Of a stretch of 64,000 nt of DNA, positions 36,715 to 44,218 are shown piece after piece. The position numbers were made by a program, and so were the translations under genes. Origin of the DNA: Aliiroseovarius halocynthiae (GTDB lineage Bacteria; Pseudomonadota; Alphaproteobacteria; Rhodobacterales; Rhodobacteraceae); assembly GCF_007004645.1 (NCBI RefSeq), contig NZ_ML660024.1, positions 1 to 64,000 of the forward strand. Reading direction: 5' to 3'. The notes under the pieces are model-generated. The model was not told the DNA's origin. It saw only the letters and a program-made list of their open reading frames with translations, and ran no database searches. Numbering within the stretch: the stretch's first letter is position 1; each line of letters opens with the position of its first letter.

Positions 36715-37377
36715 CTAGAATTGCAGCCACAGCCCCAAGCCAAGCTCGCTTTCGTTGTTCCCGTGCAAACCTTTTGTGTATTGAGCCGTCAGATGCCGGT
36801 GCTCGCGCAGCTCCCACGCGACCGACGGGATGGCTTTCACAACGGTTTCATCCGGGGTCACCATCACATCGACTCCAAGCATCGCCATCAGTCGATCATG
36901 GGGTTTAACACCCAGCACACCATAGCCGCCATAGTCGGTTGGGCGCCCATCGGTTGATACGCTCGCAAAAAGCTCGAGATCCGCCCACCCAGACCCAAAT
37001 GCCGTGTCAAACCCACGCCCCAGATGCACAGCCGGCTCAATCCGAAGGTCGTCCTCTGGTCCTGCTAAGGTCAGGCTTAACGCTTTGCGCAGCGGCTGAT
37101 CATTCTCGGGGAAATGCCAACGGGCAGACAGCGCATATTCGGTCAGCTCCAGCATCGCGAAATCATAGGTGATCTTGCCCGCAAGCGTGATGTTGTGGCG
37201 CAACCCATATTCGACATAGGCCATCCCGCGCGGATAATCCTGCAAGCTGTCCGTGTCCTGAACCGCAGTCACCGACAGGAACACTTGCCCCTGCTCGCGT
37301 GGCCACGCCCCGGCAAAGGACATCGACCCGGCCGAGATCACAGCAAAGAAACAGAAAAAGAGCGCACGAACCACCAT
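36715..37377 (-). CDS. Outer-membrane beta-barrel-like protein
   Basis: This 220-residue protein has a signal peptide (MVVRALFFCFFAVISAGSMSFAGA) and a mature region of alternating polar and hydrophobic strands that ends in Phe (LGLGLWLQF), which is the typical outer-membrane insertion signal. I do not recognise a named family. It is convergent with rnhA. A perfect TTAA-N7-TTAA box lies 23 bases before its ATG and overlaps the end of the upstream gene, so it may belong to the CtrA regulon. Confidence 0.7.
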   Translation of the reverse strand: MVVRALFFCFFAVISAGSMSFAGAWPREQGQVFLSVTAVQDTDSLQDYPRGMAYVEYGLRHNITLAGKITYDFAMLELTEYALSARWHFPENDQPLRKALSLTLAGPEDDLRIEPAVHLGRGFDTAFGSGWADLELFASVSTDGRPTDYGGYGVLGVKPHDRLMAMLGVDVMVTPDETVVKAIPSVAWELREHRHLTAQYTKGLHGNNESELGLGLWLQF

Positions 37378-37400
37378 AGGTTCACAGTGCAGCAGGAAGG

Positions 37401-37415
37401 TTAACCGCGTGTTAA
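37401..37415. promoter_or_regulatory. Perfect CtrA-type full site
   Basis: TTAACCGCGTGTTAA has two TTAA half-sites with exactly seven bases between, and the preceding GG and following CC extend the match on both strands (GGTTAA and TTAACC). It ends in the stop codon of the GlsB-like gene and precedes the outer-membrane-like gene. Confidence 0.55.
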
Positions 37416-37651
37416 CCGCGCCCCGAGAGGCGCTGCCATAACCAGATCACCAGCATCGCCCCCAACACGGCCCCAATAGCGCCAAAGGCAAAGCTACCAA
37501 TGGTAAGAAGGAAACGCATCAGCAAACCGCTAAGCAGCGCGCCGCCCACCCCAATGGCGACGGTCGTCGGCACATCTGTGCGCACATCCATGATGCGGGT
37601 GGCAAGGAAACCTGCAGCGGCTCCGACGATGATCAAAAGAATAATAGGCAT
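37412..37651 (-). CDS. GlsB/YeaQ/YmgE-like small membrane protein
   Basis: This 79-residue protein has three hydrophobic segments with glycine-rich turns (IILLIIVGAAAGFLATRIM, AIGVGGALLSGLLMRF, AIGAVLGAMLVIWLWQRL), the layout of the transglycosylase-associated stress-response family. Role unknown. It lies 38 bases after fmt on the same strand and might be co-transcribed with it. Confidence 0.72.
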   Translation of the reverse strand: MPIILLIIVGAAAGFLATRIMDVRTDVPTTVAIGVGGALLSGLLMRFLLTIGSFAFGAIGAVLGAMLVIWLWQRLSGRG

Positions 37652-37689
37652 AAGGGCAATATGGCGACTTGCTTACAGAATTGAAAGGC

Positions 37690-38589
37690 TCAAGTGACCT
37701 GATCCGGTATCTCAAATCCGCGAAGGAAATCTTCGGCCTCCATCGCGCGTTTTCCGGGACGTTGGGCGCGCAGGACGTCCACGGCACCTTCACCGCAAGC
37801 AATGGTCAAACCGTTCAGAACTTGCCCAGGTGCACCCTGTCCATCCGCCAGTCGCGAGGCCAGCAGCTTCACCTGCTCGCCCGCCATGTCACATTTCGCG
37901 CCGGGGAACGGAGACAGGCCACGGATCAAGCGATCGACCTCAATCGCCGGACGGCTCCAATCAATCCGCGCCTCGGCCTTGTCGATCTTGGCGGCATAGG
38001 TCACGCCATCCTCGGGCTGCACGTCTGCCGTCAGGTCATGCAACCGCGCCAGCGCATCAACGATCATGCGTGACCCCATGGCGGCCAGCCGGTCATGTAG
38101 AAGCGCCGTGGTTTCCTCAGCCCCTATGGAGGTCGATTCGCGCGACAGAACCGGACCAGTGTCCAAACCGGCCTCCATCTGCATAATGCAGATACCGGTT
38201 TCTGCGTCGCCCGCCATAATCGCACGATGGATCGGTGCAGCCCCACGCCAGCGCGGCAAAAGCGAAGCGTGGATGTTTAGACAGCCATGTTTCGGCGCAT
38301 CCAATATGGCCTGAGGCAAGATCAATCCATAAGCTACGACCACCGCCGCATCAGCATTCAGATCGGCAAAATCCTGTTGCTCGTCCGCCCCTTTCAGGGA
38401 CACCGGGTGACGGACCTTCAACCCCAATTCCAGCGCACGCGCATGAACCGGACCGGGGCGATCCTTCTTCCCGCGTCCAGCCGGACGGGGCGGCTGACAA
38501 TAGACGGCGACGATGTCATGTCCGGCATCAACCAAAGCGTCCAGCACTGGAACCGAGAAGTCGGGCGAGCCCATGAATACCAGTCTCAT
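37690..38589 (-). CDS. fmt: Methionyl-tRNA formyltransferase
   Basis: This 299-residue enzyme formylates initiator Met-tRNA. The N-terminal domain contains the catalytic Asn, His and Asp in [25 protein letters not shown] and GLDTGPVL; the C-terminal OB-like domain follows from about residue 205. It overlaps the upstream deformylase-like gene by four bases (ATGA), which puts addition and removal of the formyl group in one operon. Confidence 0.96.
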   Translation of the reverse strand: MRLVFMGSPDFSVPVLDALVDAGHDIVAVYCQPPRPAGRGKKDRPGPVHARALELGLKVRHPVSLKGADEQQDFADLNADAAVVVAYGLILPQAILDAPKHGCLNIHASLLPRWRGAAPIHRAIMAGDAETGICIMQMEAGLDTGPVLSRESTSIGAEETTALLHDRLAAMGSRMIVDALARLHDLTADVQPEDGVTYAAKIDKAEARIDWSRPAIEVDRLIRGLSPFPGAKCDMAGEQVKLLASRLADGQGAPGQVLNGLTIACGEGAVDVLRAQRPGKRAMEAEDFLRGFEIPDQVT

Positions 38590-39083
38590 CGCGCCAGTTT
38601 CCTTGCCTTTTTCACCAACATGTCACGCTTCGTGCGCGACAGATGATCCAAGAACATCTTGCCGTTCAAATGGTCGATCTGATGCTGCACCGAGGTCGCC
38701 CAGATGTTCACGAAATCCCGTTCCTCGACCTCGCCTGCTTCGTTCAAAAACCGTACGGTTACAGCGCGGGGGCGGCTGATTACGGCAGAGACACCGGGCA
38801 GGTTCGGGCTGGCCTCTTCATGCTCACGCGATTGGGTCGAAGCATGCAGGATCTCGGGGTTCGCCATCCGAACGGCTTGCCCGCGTTCGTCGGATGCATC
38901 CACAACCGCCAGACGTTGCATGATCCCCAGTTGGGGCGCGGCCAAGCCAACGCCGGGCATGGCGTCCATCGCAAAAATCATCTCGTCCCAGATGGCTCGG
39001 ACCTCGTCCGTCACAGCCTCGACCGGTTCAGCCACCGTGCGCAGGCATTTATGCGGGTATTTCACATAAGGGCGGTGGGTCAC
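38586..39083 (-). CDS. Peptide deformylase-like protein lacking key residues
   Basis: This 165-residue protein is clearly of the deformylase family: motif [11 protein letters not shown] is intact. Motif II, normally EGCLS with the metal-binding Cys, reads EEASPNLPG, so Ser stands at the Cys position. Motif III, normally HEIDH, is HQIDHLNG, so the catalytic Glu is Gln, while both His ligands remain. A normal deformylase reaction is therefore doubtful; it may be a binding protein or regulator. The start is GTG overlapping the stop of the canonical def gene, and its end overlaps fmt. Confidence 0.85.
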   Translation of the reverse strand: MTHRPYVKYPHKCLRTVAEPVEAVTDEVRAIWDEMIFAMDAMPGVGLAAPQLGIMQRLAVVDASDERGQAVRMANPEILHASTQSREHEEASPNLPGVSAVISRPRAVTVRFLNEAGEVEERDFVNIWATSVQHQIDHLNGKMFLDHLSRTKRDMLVKKARKLAR

Positions 39084-39601
39084 GACCGGGCCAGCTCGCG
39101 CTTCAGTTTCTGCATCTTGCGGGTGATCATCTGGCGCTTCAGCGGCTTCAGATAGTCGATGAACAGCTTGCCGTTCAGGTGATCAATCTCGTGCTGCACA
39201 CAGGTCGCCCACAACCCGTCGAATTCCTGTTCCTGCACATTTCCGTCGCGGTCTACCCAGCGCACACCGACCTCTTTCGGGCGGGTGACTTCGGCGAACT
39301 GATCAGGGATCGACAGGCAGCCTTCTTCATAAACATTCGTCTCGTCCGAGGCGCGGATGACTTCAGGATTGAACATGATCACCGGTTCGCGTGGAGCGTC
39401 TTCATCCCGCACGCAATCCAGCACGATCAGGCGCTTCAGAATGCCTATCTGCGGCGCGGCCAGACCGATGCCCGGCGCGTCATACATGGTTTCCAACATG
39501 TCGTCGGCCAGTACGCGCAGATCGTCGGACAGATCAGGCACAGCATCGGCCACCTTCTTCAGGCGCGGGTCGGGGTGGATCAGGATCGGTTTGATGGTCA
39601 T
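39080..39601 (-). CDS. def: Peptide deformylase
   Basis: This 173-residue metalloenzyme removes the formyl group from nascent proteins. All three motifs are present: GIGLAAPQIG, YEEGCLSIP and QHEIDHLNG. I start at MTIKPILIHPDPRLKK, the usual N-terminus; a Met three codons upstream is also possible and neither has a clear ribosome site. It overlaps the deformylase-like gene by four bases, forming def, def-like, fmt. Confidence 0.95.
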   Translation of the reverse strand: MTIKPILIHPDPRLKKVADAVPDLSDDLRVLADDMLETMYDAPGIGLAAPQIGILKRLIVLDCVRDEDAPREPVIMFNPEVIRASDETNVYEEGCLSIPDQFAEVTRPKEVGVRWVDRDGNVQEQEFDGLWATCVQHEIDHLNGKLFIDYLKPLKRQMITRKMQKLKRELARS

Positions 39602-39701
39602 ATGCTGCATTTAGGACATGCACCCGTTTGGTGCAATGGCTGGCTTGCACCCGCTGTCAAAGCCGCTAACGTGCCCCAAACGCGACCCCGAAGGAGAGAC
39701 C

Positions 39702-40871
39702 ATGAATTTCGACGAGATCATCGAACGCCGCGGCACCCATTCCGCCAAATGGGATATGATGGAAAAGATCTATGGCGTCCCCAAGGATGATGGAATCGCG
39801 ATGTGGGTGGCGGACATGGATTTTCGCCCACCTGCGGCTGTCCAAAACGCATTACAGGGGATGCTAGATCACGGGATCTATGGATATTACGGCGATGAAA
39901 GCAGCTACAAAGATGCCATCTGCTGGTGGATGAAAACCCGCCATGACTGGCAGATTGATCCGGCTGCGATCTTTACCACCCATGGTCTGGTCAACGGGAC
40001 GGCCATGTGCGTCGACACCTTCACAAATCCCGGTGATGGCGTTGTTCTCTTCACCCCGGTCTATCACGCCTTCGCACGCGTTATCCGCGCCGCTGAGCGT
40101 GACTTGCGCGAATGCCCTTTGGTCAACAACAATGGCCGCTATGAAATGGATTTCGCAGCCTATGATGCAATGATGCAGGGCAACGAAAAGATGCTGATCC
40201 TGTGTTCGCCACACAATCCGGGTGGGCGTGTCTGGACCCGGGATGAACTGGAAGGCGTCGCTGATTTCGCCCGCCGCCATGACCTGATCATCGTCTCAGA
40301 CGAAATTCACCACGATCTTGTGTTCCCCGGCGCGACGCACATTCCCATGACCAAGATTGACGGGATCGAGGATCGACTGGTGATGATGACCGCCACCACC
40401 AAGACGTTCAACATTGCCGGGTCGCATTCCGGCAATGTCATCGTGCCCGACCCCAATCTTCGCGCAAAATTTGCGGGGCGCATGGCGGCGATGGGCCTGT
40501 CGGCGAACTCGTTCGGGATTGTTATGGCCGAGGCCGCCTATTCGCCCGACGGGGCCGAATGGGTGGATGGTGTCGTCGACTATATCAATGAAAACCGCAA
40601 ACTCTTTGATGCCACCATTGCTGAAATCCCCGGCCTTGCGTCGATGGAGATGGAGGCCACCTATCTGGCGTGGGTCGACTTCTCGGGCACTGGGATGGAG
40701 GTGGCAGAATATCGTCGCCGCGTCGAGAAGGTCGCCAAACTGGCCGTGAACCACGGCGAGACTTTCGGCAAGGGCGGCGAAAGTTTCCTGCGATTCAACC
40801 TGGCCACGCCGCGCGCCCATGTGGATGAGGCCTGTGCACGGCTGAAGGCTGCGTTCGACGATCTTCAATAA
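39702..40871 (+). CDS. MalY/PatB family PLP-dependent aminotransferase/C-S lyase
   Basis: This 389-residue fold-type I PLP enzyme starts MNFDEIIERRGTHSAKWD and has the MalY/PatB features MWVADMDFRPP, HNPGGRVW, VSDEIHHDLV and the PLP-lysine block TATTKTFNIAGSHSG. The subgroup cleaves cystathionine or cysteine conjugates; transaminase activity is also possible. The ATG follows AAGGAGA; a longer in-frame start is not supported. It stands alone between def and the L,D-transpeptidase gene. Confidence 0.88.
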   Translation: MNFDEIIERRGTHSAKWDMMEKIYGVPKDDGIAMWVADMDFRPPAAVQNALQGMLDHGIYGYYGDESSYKDAICWWMKTRHDWQIDPAAIFTTHGLVNGTAMCVDTFTNPGDGVVLFTPVYHAFARVIRAAERDLRECPLVNNNGRYEMDFAAYDAMMQGNEKMLILCSPHNPGGRVWTRDELEGVADFARRHDLIIVSDEIHHDLVFPGATHIPMTKIDGIEDRLVMMTATTKTFNIAGSHSGNVIVPDPNLRAKFAGRMAAMGLSANSFGIVMAEAAYSPDGAEWVDGVVDYINENRKLFDATIAEIPGLASMEMEATYLAWVDFSGTGMEVAEYRRRVEKVAKLAVNHGETFGKGGESFLRFNLATPRAHVDEACARLKAAFDDLQ

Positions 40872-40952
40872 GAAAACGGCAATAAATCGCGCGGTGTGAC
40901 CAGCGCCGTGCGAAACACTTGATCCCATTGTTTTCCTGGATGAAACCGGGGC

Positions 40953-41495
40953 ATGAACCGGATTTCCCGCGCATTTTCTCGCCTCTTTCTTTTGGCCATT
41001 ATCGGCGTTGTCGGTGTCATTTTGTGGGAACGGTTCGTCCCGCCTGCACCTCCGCCGACGCTTGTGCCCATCGAAGGCAGGATTGATCGGATCGTGGTTG
41101 CAAAAGCAGCGCGCACGATGACCGTGTTTCAGGGCGGTACCCCTGTGCGCACCTATCAGATTGCGCTTGGGTTCGCACCAGACGGCGATAAGGAACAGGA
41201 AGGGGACGGACGCACCCCGGAAGGTACATTCAAGATCGATCGCCGGAATGGAAAAAGCGCGTTCCATCTTTCGCTTGGGCTTGATTATCCGCGGCCAGAA
41301 GACATCGCGCGTGCACGCCAAGCCGGTGTCAGCCCGGGTGGTGACATCTTCATTCACGGACAACCCAATGGAATGGGGCAATTTGGAACAATCAAGCGCG
41401 ACTGGACGGCGGGCTGCATTGCCGTTTCCGATGTCGAGATTGAAGAGCTTTGGTCAATTACACCAATTGGAACCGAGGTCGAAATCAGGCCCTAG
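40953..41495 (+). CDS. L,D-transpeptidase (YkuD domain)
   Basis: This 180-residue protein has one N-terminal membrane segment (about residues 10-26), a proline-rich linker and a YkuD domain. The catalytic block is IFIHGQPNG...DWTAGCIAVSD with the His and Cys of the active site. It would form or exchange 3-3 peptidoglycan cross-links or attach proteins in the periplasm. No ribosome site is obvious. It is convergent with the hypothetical gene that follows. Confidence 0.9.
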   Translation: MNRISRAFSRLFLLAIIGVVGVILWERFVPPAPPPTLVPIEGRIDRIVVAKAARTMTVFQGGTPVRTYQIALGFAPDGDKEQEGDGRTPEGTFKIDRRNGKSAFHLSLGLDYPRPEDIARARQAGVSPGGDIFIHGQPNGMGQFGTIKRDWTAGCIAVSDVEIEELWSITPIGTEVEIRP

Positions 41496-41501
41496 CCCGC
41501 A

Positions 41502-41852
41502 TCACGATCCTTCGATCAATGCAACGGGTGCGTCATCTTCACGGGCATAATCGCGCGGCACAGCGTCGTGGGCTTCAGCCTTACGTTTGAATTCGTATTT
41601 CATCTGACCCTCTTCCTCTTCCGAGGCGATGATCAGGCACTGATACAGGTGCCGCGATCCGTCATACAGGTCGACCAGCCCACGCAGATGCGGCGCACGT
41701 TCAGCATCCAGCGCAAAGCCTGTCTCCCAGAATTTCAGAATTGGAAATACTTCCTCATTCACCCGAATCCGCAAACGGCTTTTCTTTTTCAGGTCTTTTT
41801 TGCGCGCAGCTTCCAACCCCTCACGCACTTCTTTTGGCAAATACTCAAGCAT
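41502..41852 (-). CDS. Conserved hypothetical protein
   Basis: I do not recognise this 116-residue soluble protein. It has a basic region EAARKKDLKKKSRLRIRV, then a beta-rich block FPILKFWETGFALDAER and LRGLVDLYDGSRHLYQCLI, and an acidic tail. The RxRxR followed by WETGFAL is reminiscent of PilZ-type RxxxR and D/NxSxxG motifs but does not match them. AAGGGGA precedes the ATG. It lies 56 bases after phrB on the same strand, with a CtrA-like half-site between. Confidence 0.7.
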   Translation of the reverse strand: MLEYLPKEVREGLEAARKKDLKKKSRLRIRVNEEVFPILKFWETGFALDAERAPHLRGLVDLYDGSRHLYQCLIIASEEEEGQMKYEFKRKAEAHDAVPRDYAREDDAPVALIEGS

Positions 41853-41897
41853 CGCTTCATCCCCTTTTCGCCGAAGAACATCATGCCACAAGAATTG

Positions 41898-41916
41898 TTG
41901 CGGTCAAGTTAACCAT
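41898..41916. promoter_or_regulatory. Degenerate CtrA-type box
   Basis: TTGC, seven bases, then TTAACCAT gives one full and one half-matching CtrA half-site, 46-64 bases before the hypothetical gene and over the phrB stop codon. Chance match is possible. Confidence 0.25.
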
Positions 41917-43375
41917 CCCCAATGGCAACGTTTTCCGCCGATGCTGACAGTCCCTCAAACGCAGCAAGCGCTGCGGTCCGCGCGCGCGCGTGATCAACGA
42001 TCGGATGGGGATAGGTCATGCCAAGCGTCACATGAGCTGCCTGTAGGACAGCACTTGGGGCCTTCCATGGTGCCCCCAGATACTTGTCGGGAAGCGCTGC
42101 AATCTCGGGCACCCATTGGCGGATATAGGTGCCATCCGGGTCAAATTTTGTGGCTTGCGTGATCGGGTTGAAAATTCGGAAATAAGGCGCTGCGTCCGCC
42201 CCGCAGCCCGCCACCCATTGCCAACTTGCGGCATTCGATGCCACATCCGCATCTAAAAGCGTGTCGTGAAACCACGACAGCCCGGCCCGCCAGTTGATCC
42301 GCAGATGCTTGATCAGGAACGACGCCACGATCATCCGCACGCGATTGTGCATGGTCCCTGTCTGCAACAGCTCGCGCATACCCGCATCTACGATGGGATA
42401 GCCTGTCTGCCCGCGCTGCCACGCGGTCAGATCTTTCGCATCATCACGCCAAGGGAAGGGGGCGAATTTTGGCTGAAATTCCTCCAATGGCAGGGTCGGA
42501 TTGTGATACAGCAAATAGGCCGAGAAATCGCGCCAGCCAACTTCGGCCAGAAACTTAGCCCCATCCCGCTGCCCGACATCGCCAAGAACCTCGGCACGGC
42601 GCAGGCTTGCCAAAATCTGGCGCGGCGTGATTTCACCCATTTGCAAATGAGGCGACAGATTCGACACGTTCGTCGCCGCCGGAAAATCACGGCCCTGCGC
42701 ATAGCCCTGCGCGCGTTTGTCCAGAAAACTGTCCAACCGTGCCATTGCGCCGGCTTCGCCGGGCGTCCAGAGTGACCCGAATCCAGCGGCCCAATTCGGG
42801 CGCGTTGGCAGGCCCCCCCAGCCCTCAAGGGTCTCCGAAGGCAGATCTCGCATGAACGACGCATCAGGCGCGGGCAAAGGTGCCGGGGCCGCATCCAACT
42901 GCGCCAGACAGGACCGCCAGAAGGGGGTGAAGACGCGAAACGGCGTGCCCGCTTTGGTCGCGATCTGCCACGGCTCGAACAGGTATCGACCCGCATGGCT
43001 TTCAACGTGAATTCCGCGATCATTCAGATGGGCTTTCAACGCCGTATCCGCAGCGATGGCATTCGGCGTATAGCGACGCGACCAATGCACCGCATCCGCA
43101 CCCGTGGCGCGGATCACGTCGCCCAGAACATCCCGTGTCTTACCGGCCCGCAACACCAATTGCCCGCTCAGGTCCGCAATCTGCCTCCCCAGCGCTGCCA
43201 AAGAATGGTGCAGCCACCACAGTTGAGCGCGCCCGATCGGATCGGGCGCGTCGGGATCATTCACATAAAGGCAGATAACTGGTTTTCCACCTGCCGCAGC
43301 GACAGTCAGGGCGGGGTGATCTGACAAACGCAGGTCATTGCGGAACAACAGGATTGCGGGGCGGGGTGTGGTCAT
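41909..43375 (-). CDS. phrB: Deoxyribodipyrimidine photolyase
   Basis: This 488-residue flavoprotein repairs cyclobutane pyrimidine dimers with light. The N-terminal antenna domain begins ILLFRNDLRLSDHPALT; the FAD domain has GYPIVDAGMRELLQTGTMHNRVRM, INWRAGLSWFHDTLLDADVASN and WQWVAGCGADAAPYFRIFNP, as in class I CPD photolyases. It follows cobM by 51 bases, so it may be read with the cob operon, which is a recurrent pairing in the group as far as I know. Confidence 0.93.
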   Translation of the reverse strand: MTTPRPAILLFRNDLRLSDHPALTVAAAGGKPVICLYVNDPDAPDPIGRAQLWWLHHSLAALGRQIADLSGQLVLRAGKTRDVLGDVIRATGADAVHWSRRYTPNAIAADTALKAHLNDRGIHVESHAGRYLFEPWQIATKAGTPFRVFTPFWRSCLAQLDAAPAPLPAPDASFMRDLPSETLEGWGGLPTRPNWAAGFGSLWTPGEAGAMARLDSFLDKRAQGYAQGRDFPAATNVSNLSPHLQMGEITPRQILASLRRAEVLGDVGQRDGAKFLAEVGWRDFSAYLLYHNPTLPLEEFQPKFAPFPWRDDAKDLTAWQRGQTGYPIVDAGMRELLQTGTMHNRVRMIVASFLIKHLRINWRAGLSWFHDTLLDADVASNAASWQWVAGCGADAAPYFRIFNPITQATKFDPDGTYIRQWVPEIAALPDKYLGAPWKAPSAVLQAAHVTLGMTYPHPIVDHARARTAALAAFEGLSASAENVAIGDG

Positions 43376-43426
43376 GAAAACCTCGTGGATGGGACGTACC
43401 GTATACGCCCCGCCCCCGCATTTAGA

Positions 43427-44218
43427 TCAGGTATTGTGATCTTCGACCAGATCAACACCCACCACCGGGCGCAGAACGTGAGGCTTCTCGGGATCATAGA
43501 GCGCCGAATCCTTGAAGTCGCGACCGCGATCCAGGGCAGGACCAACCAGAATCAACGCAGTGCGCGTAATCTTCTCAGCCCGGACTTTCTTGCGGATATC
43601 CGCGATGGTGCCGCGAATGAACATCTCGTCCGGCCAGCCGACGCGATAGGCGACAACCACCGGGCAATCCTCGCCGTAATAGGGCGTCAACACGCGCTCA
43701 ATCTCGCGCATGTTGCGCACGGCAAGGTGAATGGCCAGCGTCGCGCCCGTCTTGGCAAAATTCTCAAGCGTTTCACCTTCGGGCATCGAGGTCGACTGCA
43801 TCGACATCCGCGTCAACACGATGGACTGCGCGATTTCGGGGATGGTCAGTTCCTGTCCCAAGGCCGCGGCGGCTGCCGCATAGGCAGGCACGCCGGGAAT
43901 GACCTGATAGTCGATGCCGTCGGCGTTCAGACGGCGGATCTGTTCGGCGATTGCTCCGTACAGCGACGGGTCACCGGAATGCACGCGCGCCACATCTTCA
44001 CCGCGTTCATGGGCGGCTTTGATCTCGGCATGCGTATCGTCCAGCGTCATCGCTGCGGTATCCATGACTTTCGCATCGTCGGGTGCGCAAGCAACGACCT
44101 GCGGCGGGACCAGAGATCCAGCGTACAGACACACGGGGCATTCGCCAATCACTCGCTGCGCTTTCAGGGTCAGAAGCTCGGGATCGCCGGGGCCGGCACC
44201 AATGAAATAGACGGTCAT
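43427..44218 (-). CDS. cobM: Precorrin-4 C11-methyltransferase
   Basis: This 263-residue SAM-dependent tetrapyrrole methylase starts TVYFIGAGPGDPELLTLKAQR and has the CobM/CbiF blocks CLYAGSLVP, VARVHSGDPSLYGAIAEQ and VIPGVPAYAAAAAAL. It methylates C11 of precorrin-4 in corrin-ring synthesis. It overlaps the cobJ fusion gene by four bases and is the last biosynthetic gene of the operon. Confidence 0.95.
   Translation of the reverse strand: MTVYFIGAGPGDPELLTLKAQRVIGECPVCLYAGSLVPPQVVACAPDDAKVMDTAAMTLDDTHAEIKAAHERGEDVARVHSGDPSLYGAIAEQIRRLNADGIDYQVIPGVPAYAAAAAALGQELTIPEIAQSIVLTRMSMQSTSMPEGETLENFAKTGATLAIHLAVRNMREIERVLTPYYGEDCPVVVAYRVGWPDEMFIRGTIADIRKKVRAEKITRTALILVGPALDRGRDFKDSALYDPEKPHVLRPVVGVDLVEDHNT

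Noticed and set aside
40296-41381. 361-codon open frame antisense to the aminotransferase and L,D-transpeptidase genes
   Set aside because: It crosses two well-supported genes and has no protein-like motifs.
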